DNA of 49,748 bases, taken from Candidatus Rokubacteria bacterium 13_1_40CM_68_15. GTDB lineage: Bacteria > Methylomirabilota > Methylomirabilia > Rokubacteriales > CSP1-6. The notes beneath the pieces are model-generated. The model made no database searches. It saw nothing but the letters and a program-made list of their open reading frames with translations, and was not told the DNA's origin. The position numbers and the translations under genes were made by a program. The stretch lies in assembly GCA_001917585.1 (NCBI GenBank), contig MNEG01000064.1, positions 1 through 49,748 of the forward strand, in the 5' to 3' direction. Positions 32,436-41,375 of this stretch are shown piece by piece. The stretch's first letter is position 1. Each line of letters begins with the position of its first letter.

Positions 32436-34777
32436 CAGCGTCCTCCCAGGCGACCGAGCGCGCGGAGCACGCGCTCCGCCGTGATCGGCTGCTCGGTGAT
32501 CATGGCGCCGAGCGGCGCCAGGGCGTCGTTCACGGCGTTGAGCACGGCGGCCGGAGCGCCGGTGGTGCCGGCCTCACCCGCGCCCTTGAAGCCACCGGCC
32601 AGGTTCGGCGCCGGCGTCTCGAGGTGGTGGCACTCGATCGCCGGCACGTCGCTCGCCTTCGGGACCGCGTAGTCCATCAGCGTCGTCGTCAGCAGCTGGC
32701 CGGCCTCGTCGTAGGCGCAGTGCTCCATCAGCGCACCGCCCAGGCCCTGCGTGACGCCGCCCATGATCTGGCCGGCGACGAGCGCAGGGTTGACGACGCG
32801 CCCGCAGTCGTCCACGGTCACGTAGCGCAGCAGGCGCACCCGGCCCGTCTCCACGTCGAGGTCGACCACGGCGAGGTGCGCGCCGTTGGTGAAGGTCCAC
32901 GGGTTCGGATTCGTGTAGTGCACCGTCGCATCCACGCTCGGCTCGAGGCCGCGGAGCTCGTTGGACCGGAAGTGGACGGCGCGGGCGAGCTCGCGGAGGC
33001 CGAGGCCGTGGTCGGTGCCTCGCACGCCGGCGCGGCCGTGGGCCAGCTCGATGTCGTCGGCGTGAGCCTCCAGCAGCACGGCCGCCACGCGCTTGATCTT
33101 GTCGGCGAGCGCGCGGGCGGCGAGGAGCGTGGCACTGCCGCCGATCGGCATGCCCCGACTCGCCCACGTCCCGCCGCCGTACGGCACCATCGCGGTGTCG
33201 CCGGCGATCACGTTGATCGCTTCGAGCGCGACGCCCAGCTCGTCGGCGATGATCTGGGCCAGCGCGGTGGGCGTTCCCTGCCCTTGATTGGTCACGCCGG
33301 TGAGCGCCGTCACGGTTCCCGACGGCTCGAGCCTGACCGTCGTCCCCTCCTGGCCGGAGATCGGCGCGCCCCCGATGCCGTAGAACTGCGCGCCCGGCCC
33401 GGTCAGCTCGAGGAAGCACGCGAGCCCGATGCCGACGTGGCGGCCCGCCGCGCGCGCCGCCGCCTGCTCGTGCCTCAGCTCGGCGTACTTGGCCACCTCG
33501 AGCAGCCGCTCGAAGGATTCCTGGAACGATCCGCTGTCGTACACGTTGCCGGTGGCCGAGGTGTACGGCAGGTCGTCGGCACGCAGCAGGTTCTTCCGGC
33601 GGACGTCGGCGGGATCGAGGCCGAGATCGCGCGCGATCAGGTCGAGCATGCTCTCGGTGACCGCCGTCGCGATGGGATGGCCGACCGCGCGGTACTGCGA
33701 CGTGATCACCTTGTTCTGCGCGACCACCCGCAACGACGCCCGGTAGTCGCGCAGGCGGTAGGGGCCGGGCAGCAATCTGAGAACCTGGCCGCCCTCGACG
33801 ACGCTCGAGCGTGGGAACGCCGAGTACGGGCCGACGGCAGCGGTGATGGCCCCGCGCATGGCGAGCAGCGTCCCGTCGGCGGCCGCCGCCACCTCGACGG
33901 CGACCGTCTGCTCGCGCGCGTGGATGTCGGACAGGAACGACTCGCGCCGCGTCGCCACGAACTTCACGGGGCGGCCGAGCGTCAACGCCAGCGCCACCGC
34001 CGCCAGGTCGTCCTGATAGACGTGGATCTTGATGCCGAAGGAGCCGCCGACGTCGGGCGCGATCACCCGCACGCGGTGCTCGGGCAGACCGAAGAGATCG
34101 GCCAGCACCGCCTGCATCATGTGCGGGACCTGCGTCGAGATCCACACCGTGAGCGCCCGCGTCGCGGGATCGAAATCGGCGACGAGGCCGCGCGCCTCCA
34201 GCGGCACGCCGGTGTGACGACCCACCGTGAACGTCCGCCGGTACGTACGGTGGGCGTGCGCGATGGCCGCGTCGACGTCGCCGGTGCCCAGCTGCGTCGC
34301 GTAGATCACGTTGTCGGCGAGCTCATCATGGATCAGCGGCGCGTCGGAGGCGAGCGCGGCGTCGGGGCTCAGCACGGGCCGGAGCGGCTCGTAGCGAGCG
34401 ACCACGCGCTCGGCGCCGTCCTCGGCTTGCGCCCGGGTCTCGGCGGCGACCGCCGCGACGGGCTCACCGACGTAGCGCACCCGATCGGTCGCCAGGGGCA
34501 GCATCGCGCCGGTCTTCATGCCCTGGTAGTGCTCGAGGATTCCGCGATAAGGCTTGCAGAGGCGCGCGGTATCGCCGCCGACCAGCACACACGTCACGCC
34601 GGGCGCGCGGCGCGCGTCCGTCACGTCGACTCCGACGATCCGGGCGTGCGCATGCGGGCTGCGCACGAGCGCGACGTGGACCATGCGCGGCAGCGTGACG
34701 TCGTCCACGTAGCGGCCACGGCCGGTGAGCAGGCGCGGATCGTCGGCGCGCTTGGCGCTCGAGCCCACGTGGGGCAT
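32435..34777 (-). CDS. Xanthine dehydrogenase/CO dehydrogenase-family Mo-binding subunit
   Basis: 780-aa large subunit of a molybdenum hydroxylase. GSSAKRADDPRLLTGRGRYV at the start is the family's hallmark, then VAALVALTLGRPVKF-like sequence, GGSFGIKIHVYQDD (Mo-cofactor loop), QYRAVGHPIATAVTE in the active-site region and the catalytic Glu in FKGAGEAGTTGAP near the C-terminus. The CO dehydrogenase form I active-site loop with its Cys is not present, so aldehyde, aromatic or heterocycle oxidation is likelier. ATG 34777 is used; GTG 34804 would add nine residues. The FAD and 2Fe-2S subunits are not in the window. Confidence 0.88.
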   Translation of the reverse strand: MPHVGSSAKRADDPRLLTGRGRYVDDVTLPRMVHVALVRSPHAHARIVGVDVTDARRAPGVTCVLVGGDTARLCKPYRGILEHYQGMKTGAMLPLATDRVRYVGEPVAAVAAETRAQAEDGAERVVARYEPLRPVLSPDAALASDAPLIHDELADNVIYATQLGTGDVDAAIAHAHRTYRRTFTVGRHTGVPLEARGLVADFDPATRALTVWISTQVPHMMQAVLADLFGLPEHRVRVIAPDVGGSFGIKIHVYQDDLAAVALALTLGRPVKFVATRRESFLSDIHAREQTVAVEVAAAADGTLLAMRGAITAAVGPYSAFPRSSVVEGGQVLRLLPGPYRLRDYRASLRVVAQNKVITSQYRAVGHPIATAVTESMLDLIARDLGLDPADVRRKNLLRADDLPYTSATGNVYDSGSFQESFERLLEVAKYAELRHEQAAARAAGRHVGIGLACFLELTGPGAQFYGIGGAPISGQEGTTVRLEPSGTVTALTGVTNQGQGTPTALAQIIADELGVALEAINVIAGDTAMVPYGGGTWASRGMPIGGSATLLAARALADKIKRVAAVLLEAHADDIELAHGRAGVRGTDHGLGLRELARAVHFRSNELRGLEPSVDATVHYTNPNPWTFTNGAHLAVVDLDVETGRVRLLRYVTVDDCGRVVNPALVAGQIMGGVTQGLGGALMEHCAYDEAGQLLTTTLMDYAVPKASDVPAIECHHLETPAPNLAGGFKGAGEAGTTGAPAAVLNAVNDALAPLGAMITEQPITAERVLRALGRLGGR

Positions 34778-34880
34778 GGCGGGCGGACTGTACCACGTTG
34801 ACACGACTCACCGGCGCTCCTATGATCGGCTCCACTTCACGCCCGGGGAACTGCAGTACGCCTGACGATAGGAGGCGGCA

Positions 34881-36042
34881 ATGAACCGTCGCGCATTCCT
34901 CACCACGACCGCGGCCGGCGCCACGGTCTTCGGCTTTCCTGCGATCCTCCGGGCCCAGAGCAAGGACCTGATCAAGATCGGGTTCCCGCTCCCGCTGACG
35001 GGCCCGTTCGGCGCCCTCGCCGTCGATCAGCAGCGCGGCGCGACCCTGGCCATGGAAGAGCTGAACGCGAAGAACGGAATTCTCGGTCGCAAGGTCGAGG
35101 TGCTCTTCCGGGACGACCAGCTCAAGCCGGCCATCGGCGCCCAGCGGACCAAGGAGCTGATCGAGAACGAGAACGTGCGATTCGTCGTCGGCGGCCTGGC
35201 CGCCCACGTGCAGATGGCCATCAACGAGCAGACCAAAAAGTCCGGCGTGCTGTTCATCTCGGTCAGCCAGTCCGACGAGATCAGCGCCAAGCCCGACACC
35301 AGCCCGCTCACCGGTCAAGAACGTCGCCAAGAAGTGGTGGGTCGTCTACGCCGACTACGCGTGGGGCAAGCAGAACAACGCCGTCTTCGCCGACGTGGCC
35401 CAGAAGCACGGCGCGACGATCGTGGGCACCACGCCCTACCCGCTCGGCAACGCCGAGTTCTCGGCCCACCTGCCGAAGATCCAGGCGGCCAAGCCGGAAG
35501 CCATTTACAGCGTCACGCCGGGGGCCGACAACATCGCCTTTCTGAAGCAGTATGCGAGCTTCGGCATGAAGAAGACGCCGGTCGTCCAGCCTCTGCACTG
35601 GCTGCCCCAGCTCAAGGAAGGCGGGCCTGACATCTACGACGGCATCTACGGCGGCACCAACTTCTACTGGGAGCTGGCCGACACGATCCCCCAGGCCAAG
35701 CGCTACAACGACGCCCACCAGAAGCGCTTCGGGATGCCGGCCGGCGACTACGGCGCCTACGCGTACAGCGGCGTCATGGAGGTCGCGCGCGGCATCGAGC
35801 TGACGAAGTCCACCGAGCCCAAGGTCGTGGCCGACGCGCTACGGGCCAGTCGCGAGTACGACCACTACAAGGGCAAGCAGTGGTGGCGCGCGTGCGACGG
35901 CAAGTCGTTCCAGGACATGTGGATCGTGAAGGGACGCCAGCCCGGCAAGACGCGCGGTGACTGGGGCATCGTCGAGGTCGTGGCCCGCATCCCGGCCAAC
36001 GAGGAGCTCGACCGCACCTGCGCCGAGAAGGGCCTCGCCTAG
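34881..36042 (+). pseudogene. Broken branched-chain amino-acid-type ABC receptor (frameshift plus deletion)
   Basis: The N-terminal part (34881 to about 35312) starts MNRRAFLTTTAAGATVFGFP, a Tat-like signal after AGGAGG, and runs through IGFPLPLTGPFGALAVDQQRG cut at residue 50, ending SDEISAKPDTSPLT. The C-terminal part continues in the +1 frame from about 35311 with PVKNVAKKWWVVYADYAWGK to the stop at 36042. The two parts together give a Peripla_BP_6 receptor of about 387 aa. Family members have roughly 15-20 more residues at the junction, so both a deletion and a frame change are likely. It precedes livH/livM. An assembly or sequencing error cannot be excluded. Confidence 0.75.
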
Positions 36043-36094
36043 TGCTAACCCGGAAGGCCCGCGCTGATTGGTTTGTCGATTCGGGACGCTTGAT

Positions 36095-36241
36095 ATGGAC
36101 ACGTATGAACTGATCCGCGGTTACGTCCGGCGCCATCATGGCTTCTACGTTTCAGATTGCTCGAGCGCGCACATGAAAGAATTGTTGGGGCTTCACGTCC
36201 GTCCGACCTCGGTATTCTGCACAAATCGGGGCGAGGAATAG
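36095..36241 (+). CDS. Putative 48-aa protein coupled to livH
   Basis: The frame begins MDTYELIRGYVRRHHGFYV and ends VFCTNRGEE, with two Cys and three His. Its TAG overlaps the livH GTG by one base. Ribosome-binding signal is weak (GGGAC). Codon composition is less GC-rich than the flanks. I recognise no family. It could be a small regulatory or leader peptide for livHM, or a chance frame. Confidence 0.3.
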   Translation: MDTYELIRGYVRRHHGFYVSDCSSAHMKELLGLHVRPTSVFCTNRGEE

Positions 36242-37125
36242 TGTTCGACATCTCGGCGTCGGCGCTGGCCGCCCAGGTTTTCACCGGCCTCGTGCTCGGG
36301 GGGATCTTCGTCCTGCTCGCCATCGGCCTCAGCCTGATCTTTGGGTTGATGACGGTGGTGAATTTCGCCCACGGCTCGCTCTACATGCTGGGAGCGTACT
36401 TCGGGGTCTTCCTGCTCGGGCTCACGAAGAACTTCTGGGTCTCGCTGGTGGCGGCGCCACTCATGGTCTTCGTCCTGGGGCTGGTGATCGAGCGGGTGCT
36501 CGTGCGCCCGCTCTACGGGCGCTCGATCGACGATCCTCTCTTGCTCACGTTCGGTCTCTCGCTGGTCGTCGTGGAGGCCGTCCGCATCGTCTGGGGCAAG
36601 ATCGGGCTGACCATCGACCCGCCCCGCGCGCTCAGCGGCGCTCTCGACCTCGGCTTCATGACCTTCCCGCTCTATCGCTTCTTCGTCATCGCGGTTACCG
36701 TGCTCGTGCTCGTCGGCCTCTGGCTCTTCCTCGAGCGCACCAACGTCGGGCTCATCATCCGCGCCGGCTCGCGCGATCCGCTCATGGTGCGGGCCCTCGG
36801 CCTCGACCTGGGACGCGTCTGGCTGCTCGTCTTCGGCATCGGGGCCGGGCTGGCCGGTCTGGCCGGTATCCTGGCCGGCCCGATGCGGCCCGTCTACCCC
36901 GAGATGGGCATCACGATGGTGATCGAGTCCTTCGTGGTCGTGGTGGTCGGCGGCATGGGAAGCCTGCTCGGCGCGGTCGTGGCCGGCATCATCATCGGCG
37001 AGGTGGTGAGCCTCACCACCTTCTTCGCGCCGAAGCTGTCCGAGATCATGGTGTTCGTCGTCATGGCGCTCGTGCTGCTTGTCCGCCCCAGCGGACTCTT
37101 CGGCGAAGCCGGGCTCTTAGAATGA
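36241..37125 (+). CDS. livH: Branched-chain amino-acid-type ABC transporter permease LivH
   Basis: 294-aa permease with about eight hydrophobic helices. The N-terminal FTGLVLGGIFVLLAIGLSLIFG fragment and NFAHGSLYMLGAY are LivH hallmarks, and the C-terminal GGMGSLLGAVVAGIIIGEV and RPSGLFGE are typical. GTG 36241 is chosen because GAGGAA lies just upstream and the family N-terminus starts here; an ATG at 36157 would add 28 atypical residues. Works with LivM (next gene), ATPases LivG/LivF (found at 46.8-48.3 kb on the other strand) and a receptor, here broken. Confidence 0.9.
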   Translation: MFDISASALAAQVFTGLVLGGIFVLLAIGLSLIFGLMTVVNFAHGSLYMLGAYFGVFLLGLTKNFWVSLVAAPLMVFVLGLVIERVLVRPLYGRSIDDPLLLTFGLSLVVVEAVRIVWGKIGLTIDPPRALSGALDLGFMTFPLYRFFVIAVTVLVLVGLWLFLERTNVGLIIRAGSRDPLMVRALGLDLGRVWLLVFGIGAGLAGLAGILAGPMRPVYPEMGITMVIESFVVVVVGGMGSLLGAVVAGIIIGEVVSLTTFFAPKLSEIMVFVVMALVLLVRPSGLFGEAGLLE

Positions 37126-37183
37126 CGTCACGGCCACCCATCGCTCGCCACCCTCGGCCCGACCCGGGCTCGCGCTCAGTTAA

Positions 37184-38146
37184 ATGATCCGGCGGGCGGG
37201 CGACTGGATCGGCCGCCATCCGGTGCTGGCCTTCTTCATCGTCTTCGCGATCTTTCCCTTCGTCGTGCCCTACAAGGCGCTGGCCACCCAGGTGCTGATC
37301 TACGGGCTCCTGGCCCTGGGCTTCAATCTGCTCTACGGCTACACGGGACTGCTCTCCTTCGGCCACGCCGCCTACTGGGGCCTGGGCGCTTACGGCACCG
37401 GGATCGCGCTGGCCAAGCTCAAGGTCAGCTCGCTGTGGCTCGCGCTCGGCGCCGGCGTCGGGCTCGCGCTGCTGGGCGGCGCCTTCGTCGGGTTCTTCGC
37501 GCTGCGCCGCCGCGGCATCTACTTCTCGATGCTGACCCTGGCCTTCGCGCAGCTCTTCTACTTCGTCGCCTTCCACCTGGCCGACTGGACGGGCGGCGAC
37601 GACGGCCTGCGCGGCATCACCGTCCTGCCGGTGCGGCTGCCGGGTTACACGCTCTCACTCGACTCGCCGCTGGCCTTCTACTACTTCGCGCTGGTGCTCG
37701 TCGGCCTCGCCGTGTTCGGGCTCCAGCGGATCCTCAACTCGCCGTTCGGCGCGGTGCTGCAGGCGATCCGCGAGAACACCGATCGCGCCGTCGCCTGCGG
37801 CTACGACGTGACGAAGGTCAAGCTCCTCTCGTTCGTCTTCTCGGCGATGTTCGCGGGATTGGCCGGTGCGCTCGACGCCCTCCGGCTCACCGTCGTGCCC
37901 GTCGAGTCGCTTTACTGGACGACGTCCGGGCAGGTCGTCATCATGACCCTGCTCGGCGGCGCCGGGACGTTCTTCGGCCCGTTCGTGGGCGCGGCCACCT
38001 GGCTCCTGCTCGAGGACCGCATGGCCATCGTCACCGAATCGTGGCCACTCATCATCGGCGCCATCTTCATGATCTTCGTCCTGTTCCTGCCCCGGGGGAT
38101 CTGGGGCACAGTGCTGGGAGGTTTCCATGGCCGTCAAAGTGCTTGA
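37184..38146 (+). CDS. livM: Branched-chain amino-acid-type ABC transporter permease LivM
   Basis: 320-aa permease with about nine hydrophobic helices. GFNLLYGYTGLLSFGHAAYWG fragment, RRRGIYFSMLTLAFAQLFY, the ATPase-contact loop SPFGAVLQAIRENTDRAVACG split across 195-215, and GGAGTFFGPFVGA are classic LivM. ATG 37184 follows livH by 58 bases. Its 3' end overlaps the VOC gene by 20 bases. Substrates of this class go beyond amino acids to aromatic acids, amides and urea. Confidence 0.92.
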   Translation: MIRRAGDWIGRHPVLAFFIVFAIFPFVVPYKALATQVLIYGLLALGFNLLYGYTGLLSFGHAAYWGLGAYGTGIALAKLKVSSLWLALGAGVGLALLGGAFVGFFALRRRGIYFSMLTLAFAQLFYFVAFHLADWTGGDDGLRGITVLPVRLPGYTLSLDSPLAFYYFALVLVGLAVFGLQRILNSPFGAVLQAIRENTDRAVACGYDVTKVKLLSFVFSAMFAGLAGALDALRLTVVPVESLYWTTSGQVVIMTLLGGAGTFFGPFVGAATWLLLEDRMAIVTESWPLIIGAIFMIFVLFLPRGIWGTVLGGFHGRQSA

Positions 38147-38588
38147 GCTCCACCATCACGGCATCCGCGTCGGTCCGTCGGAGGCAGAAGTCCGGAAAGC
38201 CCACGACTTCTACTCGAACGTGCTCGGCCTGAGCCGCGACCCCGGGCGCCCCGTGATCCCGACCATCGACGGGCACTGGATGGACGTCGGCGGCACCGCC
38301 CAGATCCACCTGATGGGCGTCAACGGCATGTCGAAGTTCGCGAAGGGACCGGACAAGGACCCGTCGCGGCCGCACGTCGCGCTGGCGGTGGCCTCCATCG
38401 ACGAGACGCAGAAGGAGCTGGACCGGCTGGGCGTCGAGTACTGGATGGCCGAGAGCGTCGTGGGCCCGCAGTCGCGGCAGATCTTCATGTACGATCCGTT
38501 CGGCAACATGATCGAGCTGCACCAGGTCGACACCTGCCGGTGCGTGGTGGCGCGGCGCTCGAACGTCGCGACCAAGAGCATGGCCTGA
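38127..38588 (+). CDS. VOC superfamily (glyoxalase/extradiol dioxygenase-like) protein
   Basis: 153-aa protein with two beta-alpha-beta-beta-beta halves. LELHHHGIRVG gives an N-terminal metal His, SRPHVALAV a second, and YDPFGNMIELHQ the metal Glu at the end of the fold, so a divalent metal site is likely. May act as a lyase, epimerase (methylmalonyl-CoA type) or dioxygenase; unassigned. GGGAGG sits inside the end of livM before ATG 38127. Its TGA overlaps the next ATG by one base (TGATG), tying it to the acyl-CoA dehydrogenase gene. Confidence 0.87.
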   Translation: MAVKVLELHHHGIRVGPSEAEVRKAHDFYSNVLGLSRDPGRPVIPTIDGHWMDVGGTAQIHLMGVNGMSKFAKGPDKDPSRPHVALAVASIDETQKELDRLGVEYWMAESVVGPQSRQIFMYDPFGNMIELHQVDTCRCVVARRSNVATKSMA

Positions 38589-39760
38589 TGACCGCCGCCA
38601 TCGTCGAGACCGCCGCACGGCTGGCCCGGGAGACCCTGGCGCCGCGCGCAGCCTGGTACGATCGCGACGGCGTCAATCCCGTCGAGAGCTGGCGCGATCT
38701 GCACCGGGAGGGCCTGCTCGCCATCGGCATCCCCCAGGCCTATAGCGGCGTCGGTCTCGACATGCCCACGTACGTCGCTGTCATCCGGGCCCTCGCCCGG
38801 GGCTGCGCCAACACCGCGATGACGCTGCACATGCACTCGACGGTGATGAAGTTCATCGCGGCGCTCGGTAGCGAGGTGCAGAAGCGCCGCTACTTCGCCG
38901 AAGTCGTCGAGCACGGCCGGCTCTTCGGCTCCTGGGGTAGCGAGCCGGCCGTCAGTCTCTCCCGCACGCTGCTGATGGAGACGGCGATCCGCGAGGCGGG
39001 TGTGGGCTGGGTCGTCGACGGGGTCAAGCACTTCTGCACGATGGCACTCGGCGCCTCGCAGTACATGGTCTGGTGTGCGCTCGACGGCGAGGCCGACATG
39101 GGCAAGGCGCTCGTGCTCGCCCTCGTCCCGGCGGACGCCACGGGGATCACCACCGACGGCAAATGGAACACGCTGGGCATGCGTGGCACCTACAGCCCGT
39201 CGGTGACGTTCACGGGCGTTCGCATTGCGCGCGAGGCGGCGCTGGGCCCGCCGGGCTCCGCGCTGCAGGTCGGTGTGGTCGAGAGCTTCGGGCTCGGCTA
39301 CGCGGCGATCTACCTCGGAATCGCCGAGGCGGCCCTCGACTTCGCGATCGACTACGCCAAGAAGCGCGTCGTCAAGCCCGAGAACATCGCGGTCGCCCAG
39401 GATCCGACCGTGCAGCGCCACATCGGAGGCCTGGCCGTGCGTCTCGATGCCGCCCGCCTCGTGATGGAAGACTCGGCGGCGCGCTGGGACGCTGCCGACA
39501 TCGGCGAGCGCGGAAACCTCGCCAACAAGGCGAAGTTCCTGGCCACGGAGACGAGCCTGGAGGTCACGTCCAAGGTCATCCAGGTCGTGGGGGGGCGCGG
39601 CGCCTACAAGGACTACCCGGCCGAGCGCGCCTTCCGCGACGTGCGCACAGCGACGCTCATGCCTCCGACGGTCGATCGCATGCTGGAGACGATCGGCAAG
39701 ACGGCGCTCGGAATCCAGGAAGGAATGTTCAGGATCGGCGGCGGGCCCCAGGGGGCCTGA
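38588..39760 (+). CDS. Acyl-CoA dehydrogenase family flavoprotein
   Basis: 390-aa FAD enzyme. LLAIGIPQAYSGVGLDMPTY in the N-terminal helical domain, FGSWGSEPAVSLS in the beta domain (FAD contact), and GGRGAYKDYPAERAFRDVRTA (cut at 20) at the C-terminus identify it. The usual C-terminal catalytic Glu motif (EGT) is replaced by MPPTVDRM; a Glu in VVESFG lies where isovaleryl-CoA dehydrogenase keeps its base, so activity may still be possible. ATG 38588 overlaps the VOC stop. Probably oxidises an acyl-CoA formed from the imported solute (inference). Confidence 0.87.
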   Translation: MTAAIVETAARLARETLAPRAAWYDRDGVNPVESWRDLHREGLLAIGIPQAYSGVGLDMPTYVAVIRALARGCANTAMTLHMHSTVMKFIAALGSEVQKRRYFAEVVEHGRLFGSWGSEPAVSLSRTLLMETAIREAGVGWVVDGVKHFCTMALGASQYMVWCALDGEADMGKALVLALVPADATGITTDGKWNTLGMRGTYSPSVTFTGVRIAREAALGPPGSALQVGVVESFGLGYAAIYLGIAEAALDFAIDYAKKRVVKPENIAVAQDPTVQRHIGGLAVRLDAARLVMEDSAARWDAADIGERGNLANKAKFLATETSLEVTSKVIQVVGGRGAYKDYPAERAFRDVRTATLMPPTVDRMLETIGKTALGIQEGMFRIGGGPQGA

Positions 39761-39781
39761 GCGCCCGACGAGGAGGGCGGC

Positions 39782-41245
39782 ATGCGATCGGCATCTCGGA
39801 CTGTCGTCACGGTTCTCCTATCGATCCTCGTGCTGGGGCCCGTGGTCGCGGCCGCTCAGGCCGTATCCGGCACCACCGCCGACGAGCGCGCCATCAACGG
39901 CGCCAAGGCGTATCTGAAGTCGAAGGGCCTCACCTCGCTCAAGCTGAACATGATGATGCCGTCCATCTTCACTGCGGGCAGCACCGGCGAGATGGCCAAC
40001 TTCGAGAAAGAGACTGGCATCGGGGTGAACTACTTCGAGGTCGGCATCCTTCAGATCCAGGCCAAGGCCATGTCCGAAGCCGTGGCCAAGAGCGGAAGCT
40101 TCGACTTCTGGATCGGCGATCCGATCTCCCTGCCCGATCTCGTCGAGGCGGGCCTCGTGCGGCCCATCGACGACCTGGTGGCGCGCGGCAAGCCGGACCT
40201 GGACGACGTCGTCGCCGGGTTCGTCGAGCAGGGGCGCTACAAGGGCAAGACGTACGGGATGTTCGGTGACGGCGACAACTGGATCATGGTGATCCGCAAG
40301 GACCTCATCAACGCGCCGGGCGAGAAGCAGAAGTTCAAGGCGAAGTACGGCTGGGAGCCCGGCTGTCCCGACACCTACGAGCAGTGGTATCAGCTCGCGG
40401 AGTTCTTCACGCGTGATCCCAAGGGCACCGGCGTGCCGGAGCTCTACGGCGCCATGGGCTACCGCGCGCGCGGCTGGGGCTGGCGCTGGTGGCTGCAGCA
40501 GTTCTACGCCAAGGGCGGGATGCCGTTCGACGACAACATGAAGCCGCTCATCGCGGGCAAGGAAGGCGTGGAGGCGCTGAAGGATTACATCGCGCTGACG
40601 AAGTTCATGCCCAAGGACATCCTGGGCTGGGCCACACCGCAGGCCTACCCGTTCTATGCGGGGGGCAACGCGTTCTCGATCATGACCTACCCGTCCATCG
40701 CCATCGCCGCCGAGCATCCCGAGAAATCGAAGATCGCCGGCAAGAACAGGTACTGCGTCGTTCCCGGCTACATGGTGAACGGCAAGCTCGTGCGGCGCTC
40801 GCTCCAGGGCTTCGGCAATCTCCTCTACGTCTCGAACTACTCGAAGCATCCGGAGGCGGCCTACTGGCTCTCCCAGTACCTGACGAGCAAGGAGGTGTCC
40901 GCCCGCCTCGTGTCGGGACCGAACTCCGTCTGGGATCCCTACATGAAATCGCATCTCACCGACCCGCGCGTGATCAAGGCGCGGACGAAGGAGATGCTCG
41001 AGATCCACCTCAAGAACGCGCAGGTGACGGCGCCGATGATCCTCATCCAGGGCGCGGTGGAGTACAACGACGTCCTCGACCAGCACGTCCAGGAGGCGCT
41101 GCTCGGCAAGCTCACGCCCGAGGACGCGCTCAATCGGACGGCGGCCGCCTGGGAGAAGATCACCAACCAGCTCGGCCGCAAGGCGCAGATCGACGGCTGG
41201 AAGGCGCTCAAGCCTGCGTTCCCGACGAAGAACGTCCCGGATTAA
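39782..41245 (+). CDS. Sugar-type ABC transporter substrate-binding protein
   Basis: 487-aa periplasmic receptor with signal peptide ending around VVAAAQA. The body fits the SBP_bac_1 (family 1) group: NFEKETGIGVNYFEVG, VGILQIQAKAMSEAVAKSG, DFWIGDPISLPDLVEAG and YKGKTYGMFGDGDNW. GAGGAGGGCGG precedes ATG 39782. It heads a complete importer operon: receptor, MalF-type, MalG-type and MalK-type genes, then an SDR. Substrate could be a sugar, polyol or glycerol phosphate. Two GC-rich stem-loops follow its stop, a common way to keep receptor mRNA more abundant than permease mRNA. Confidence 0.9.
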   Translation: MRSASRTVVTVLLSILVLGPVVAAAQAVSGTTADERAINGAKAYLKSKGLTSLKLNMMMPSIFTAGSTGEMANFEKETGIGVNYFEVGILQIQAKAMSEAVAKSGSFDFWIGDPISLPDLVEAGLVRPIDDLVARGKPDLDDVVAGFVEQGRYKGKTYGMFGDGDNWIMVIRKDLINAPGEKQKFKAKYGWEPGCPDTYEQWYQLAEFFTRDPKGTGVPELYGAMGYRARGWGWRWWLQQFYAKGGMPFDDNMKPLIAGKEGVEALKDYIALTKFMPKDILGWATPQAYPFYAGGNAFSIMTYPSIAIAAEHPEKSKIAGKNRYCVVPGYMVNGKLVRRSLQGFGNLLYVSNYSKHPEAAYWLSQYLTSKEVSARLVSGPNSVWDPYMKSHLTDPRVIKARTKEMLEIHLKNAQVTAPMILIQGAVEYNDVLDQHVQEALLGKLTPEDALNRTAAAWEKITNQLGRKAQIDGWKALKPAFPTKNVPD

Positions 41246-41251
41246 TTCCAT

Positions 41252-41373
41252 GGGGGGCTCCGAGCGCCCCCCATACCCCCCGGGCGCTCGTCGCGCCCCG
41301 GGGGACCCGGGGCGCTCCTCGATTGACGCACAGGCGACGTGCCGGACGAACCCGGGGCGCTCCTGGATTGACG
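41252..41373 (+). repeat. Intercistronic stem-loops and 45-bp-period direct repeat
   Basis: Stem-loop 1 (41252-41272) pairs GGGGGGCTC with GAGC-G-CCCCCC. Stem-loop 2 (41277-41304) pairs CCCCCGGGCGC with GCGCCCCGGGGG through one bulge around loop TCGTC. Two copies of a 24-base sequence, ACCCGGGGCGCTCCT then C or G, then GATTGACG, lie at 41305-41328 and 41350-41373, exactly 45 bases apart with one mismatch. The core GGGCGCTC occurs four times (one inverted). Probably a processing or stability element between receptor and permease genes. Confidence 0.7.
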
Positions 41374-41375
41374 GC

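Noticed and set aside
32624..34801. Plus-strand frame of over 700 codons opposite the molybdenum hydroxylase
   Set aside because: Same cause: the opposite strand encodes an unmistakable family protein, and this translation is low-complexity Arg/His/Val/Asp sequence.
35300..35320. Programmed frameshift in the receptor gene
   Set aside because: No slippery heptamer or downstream structure is evident, and family residues are missing at the junction, so deletion or assembly error fits better.
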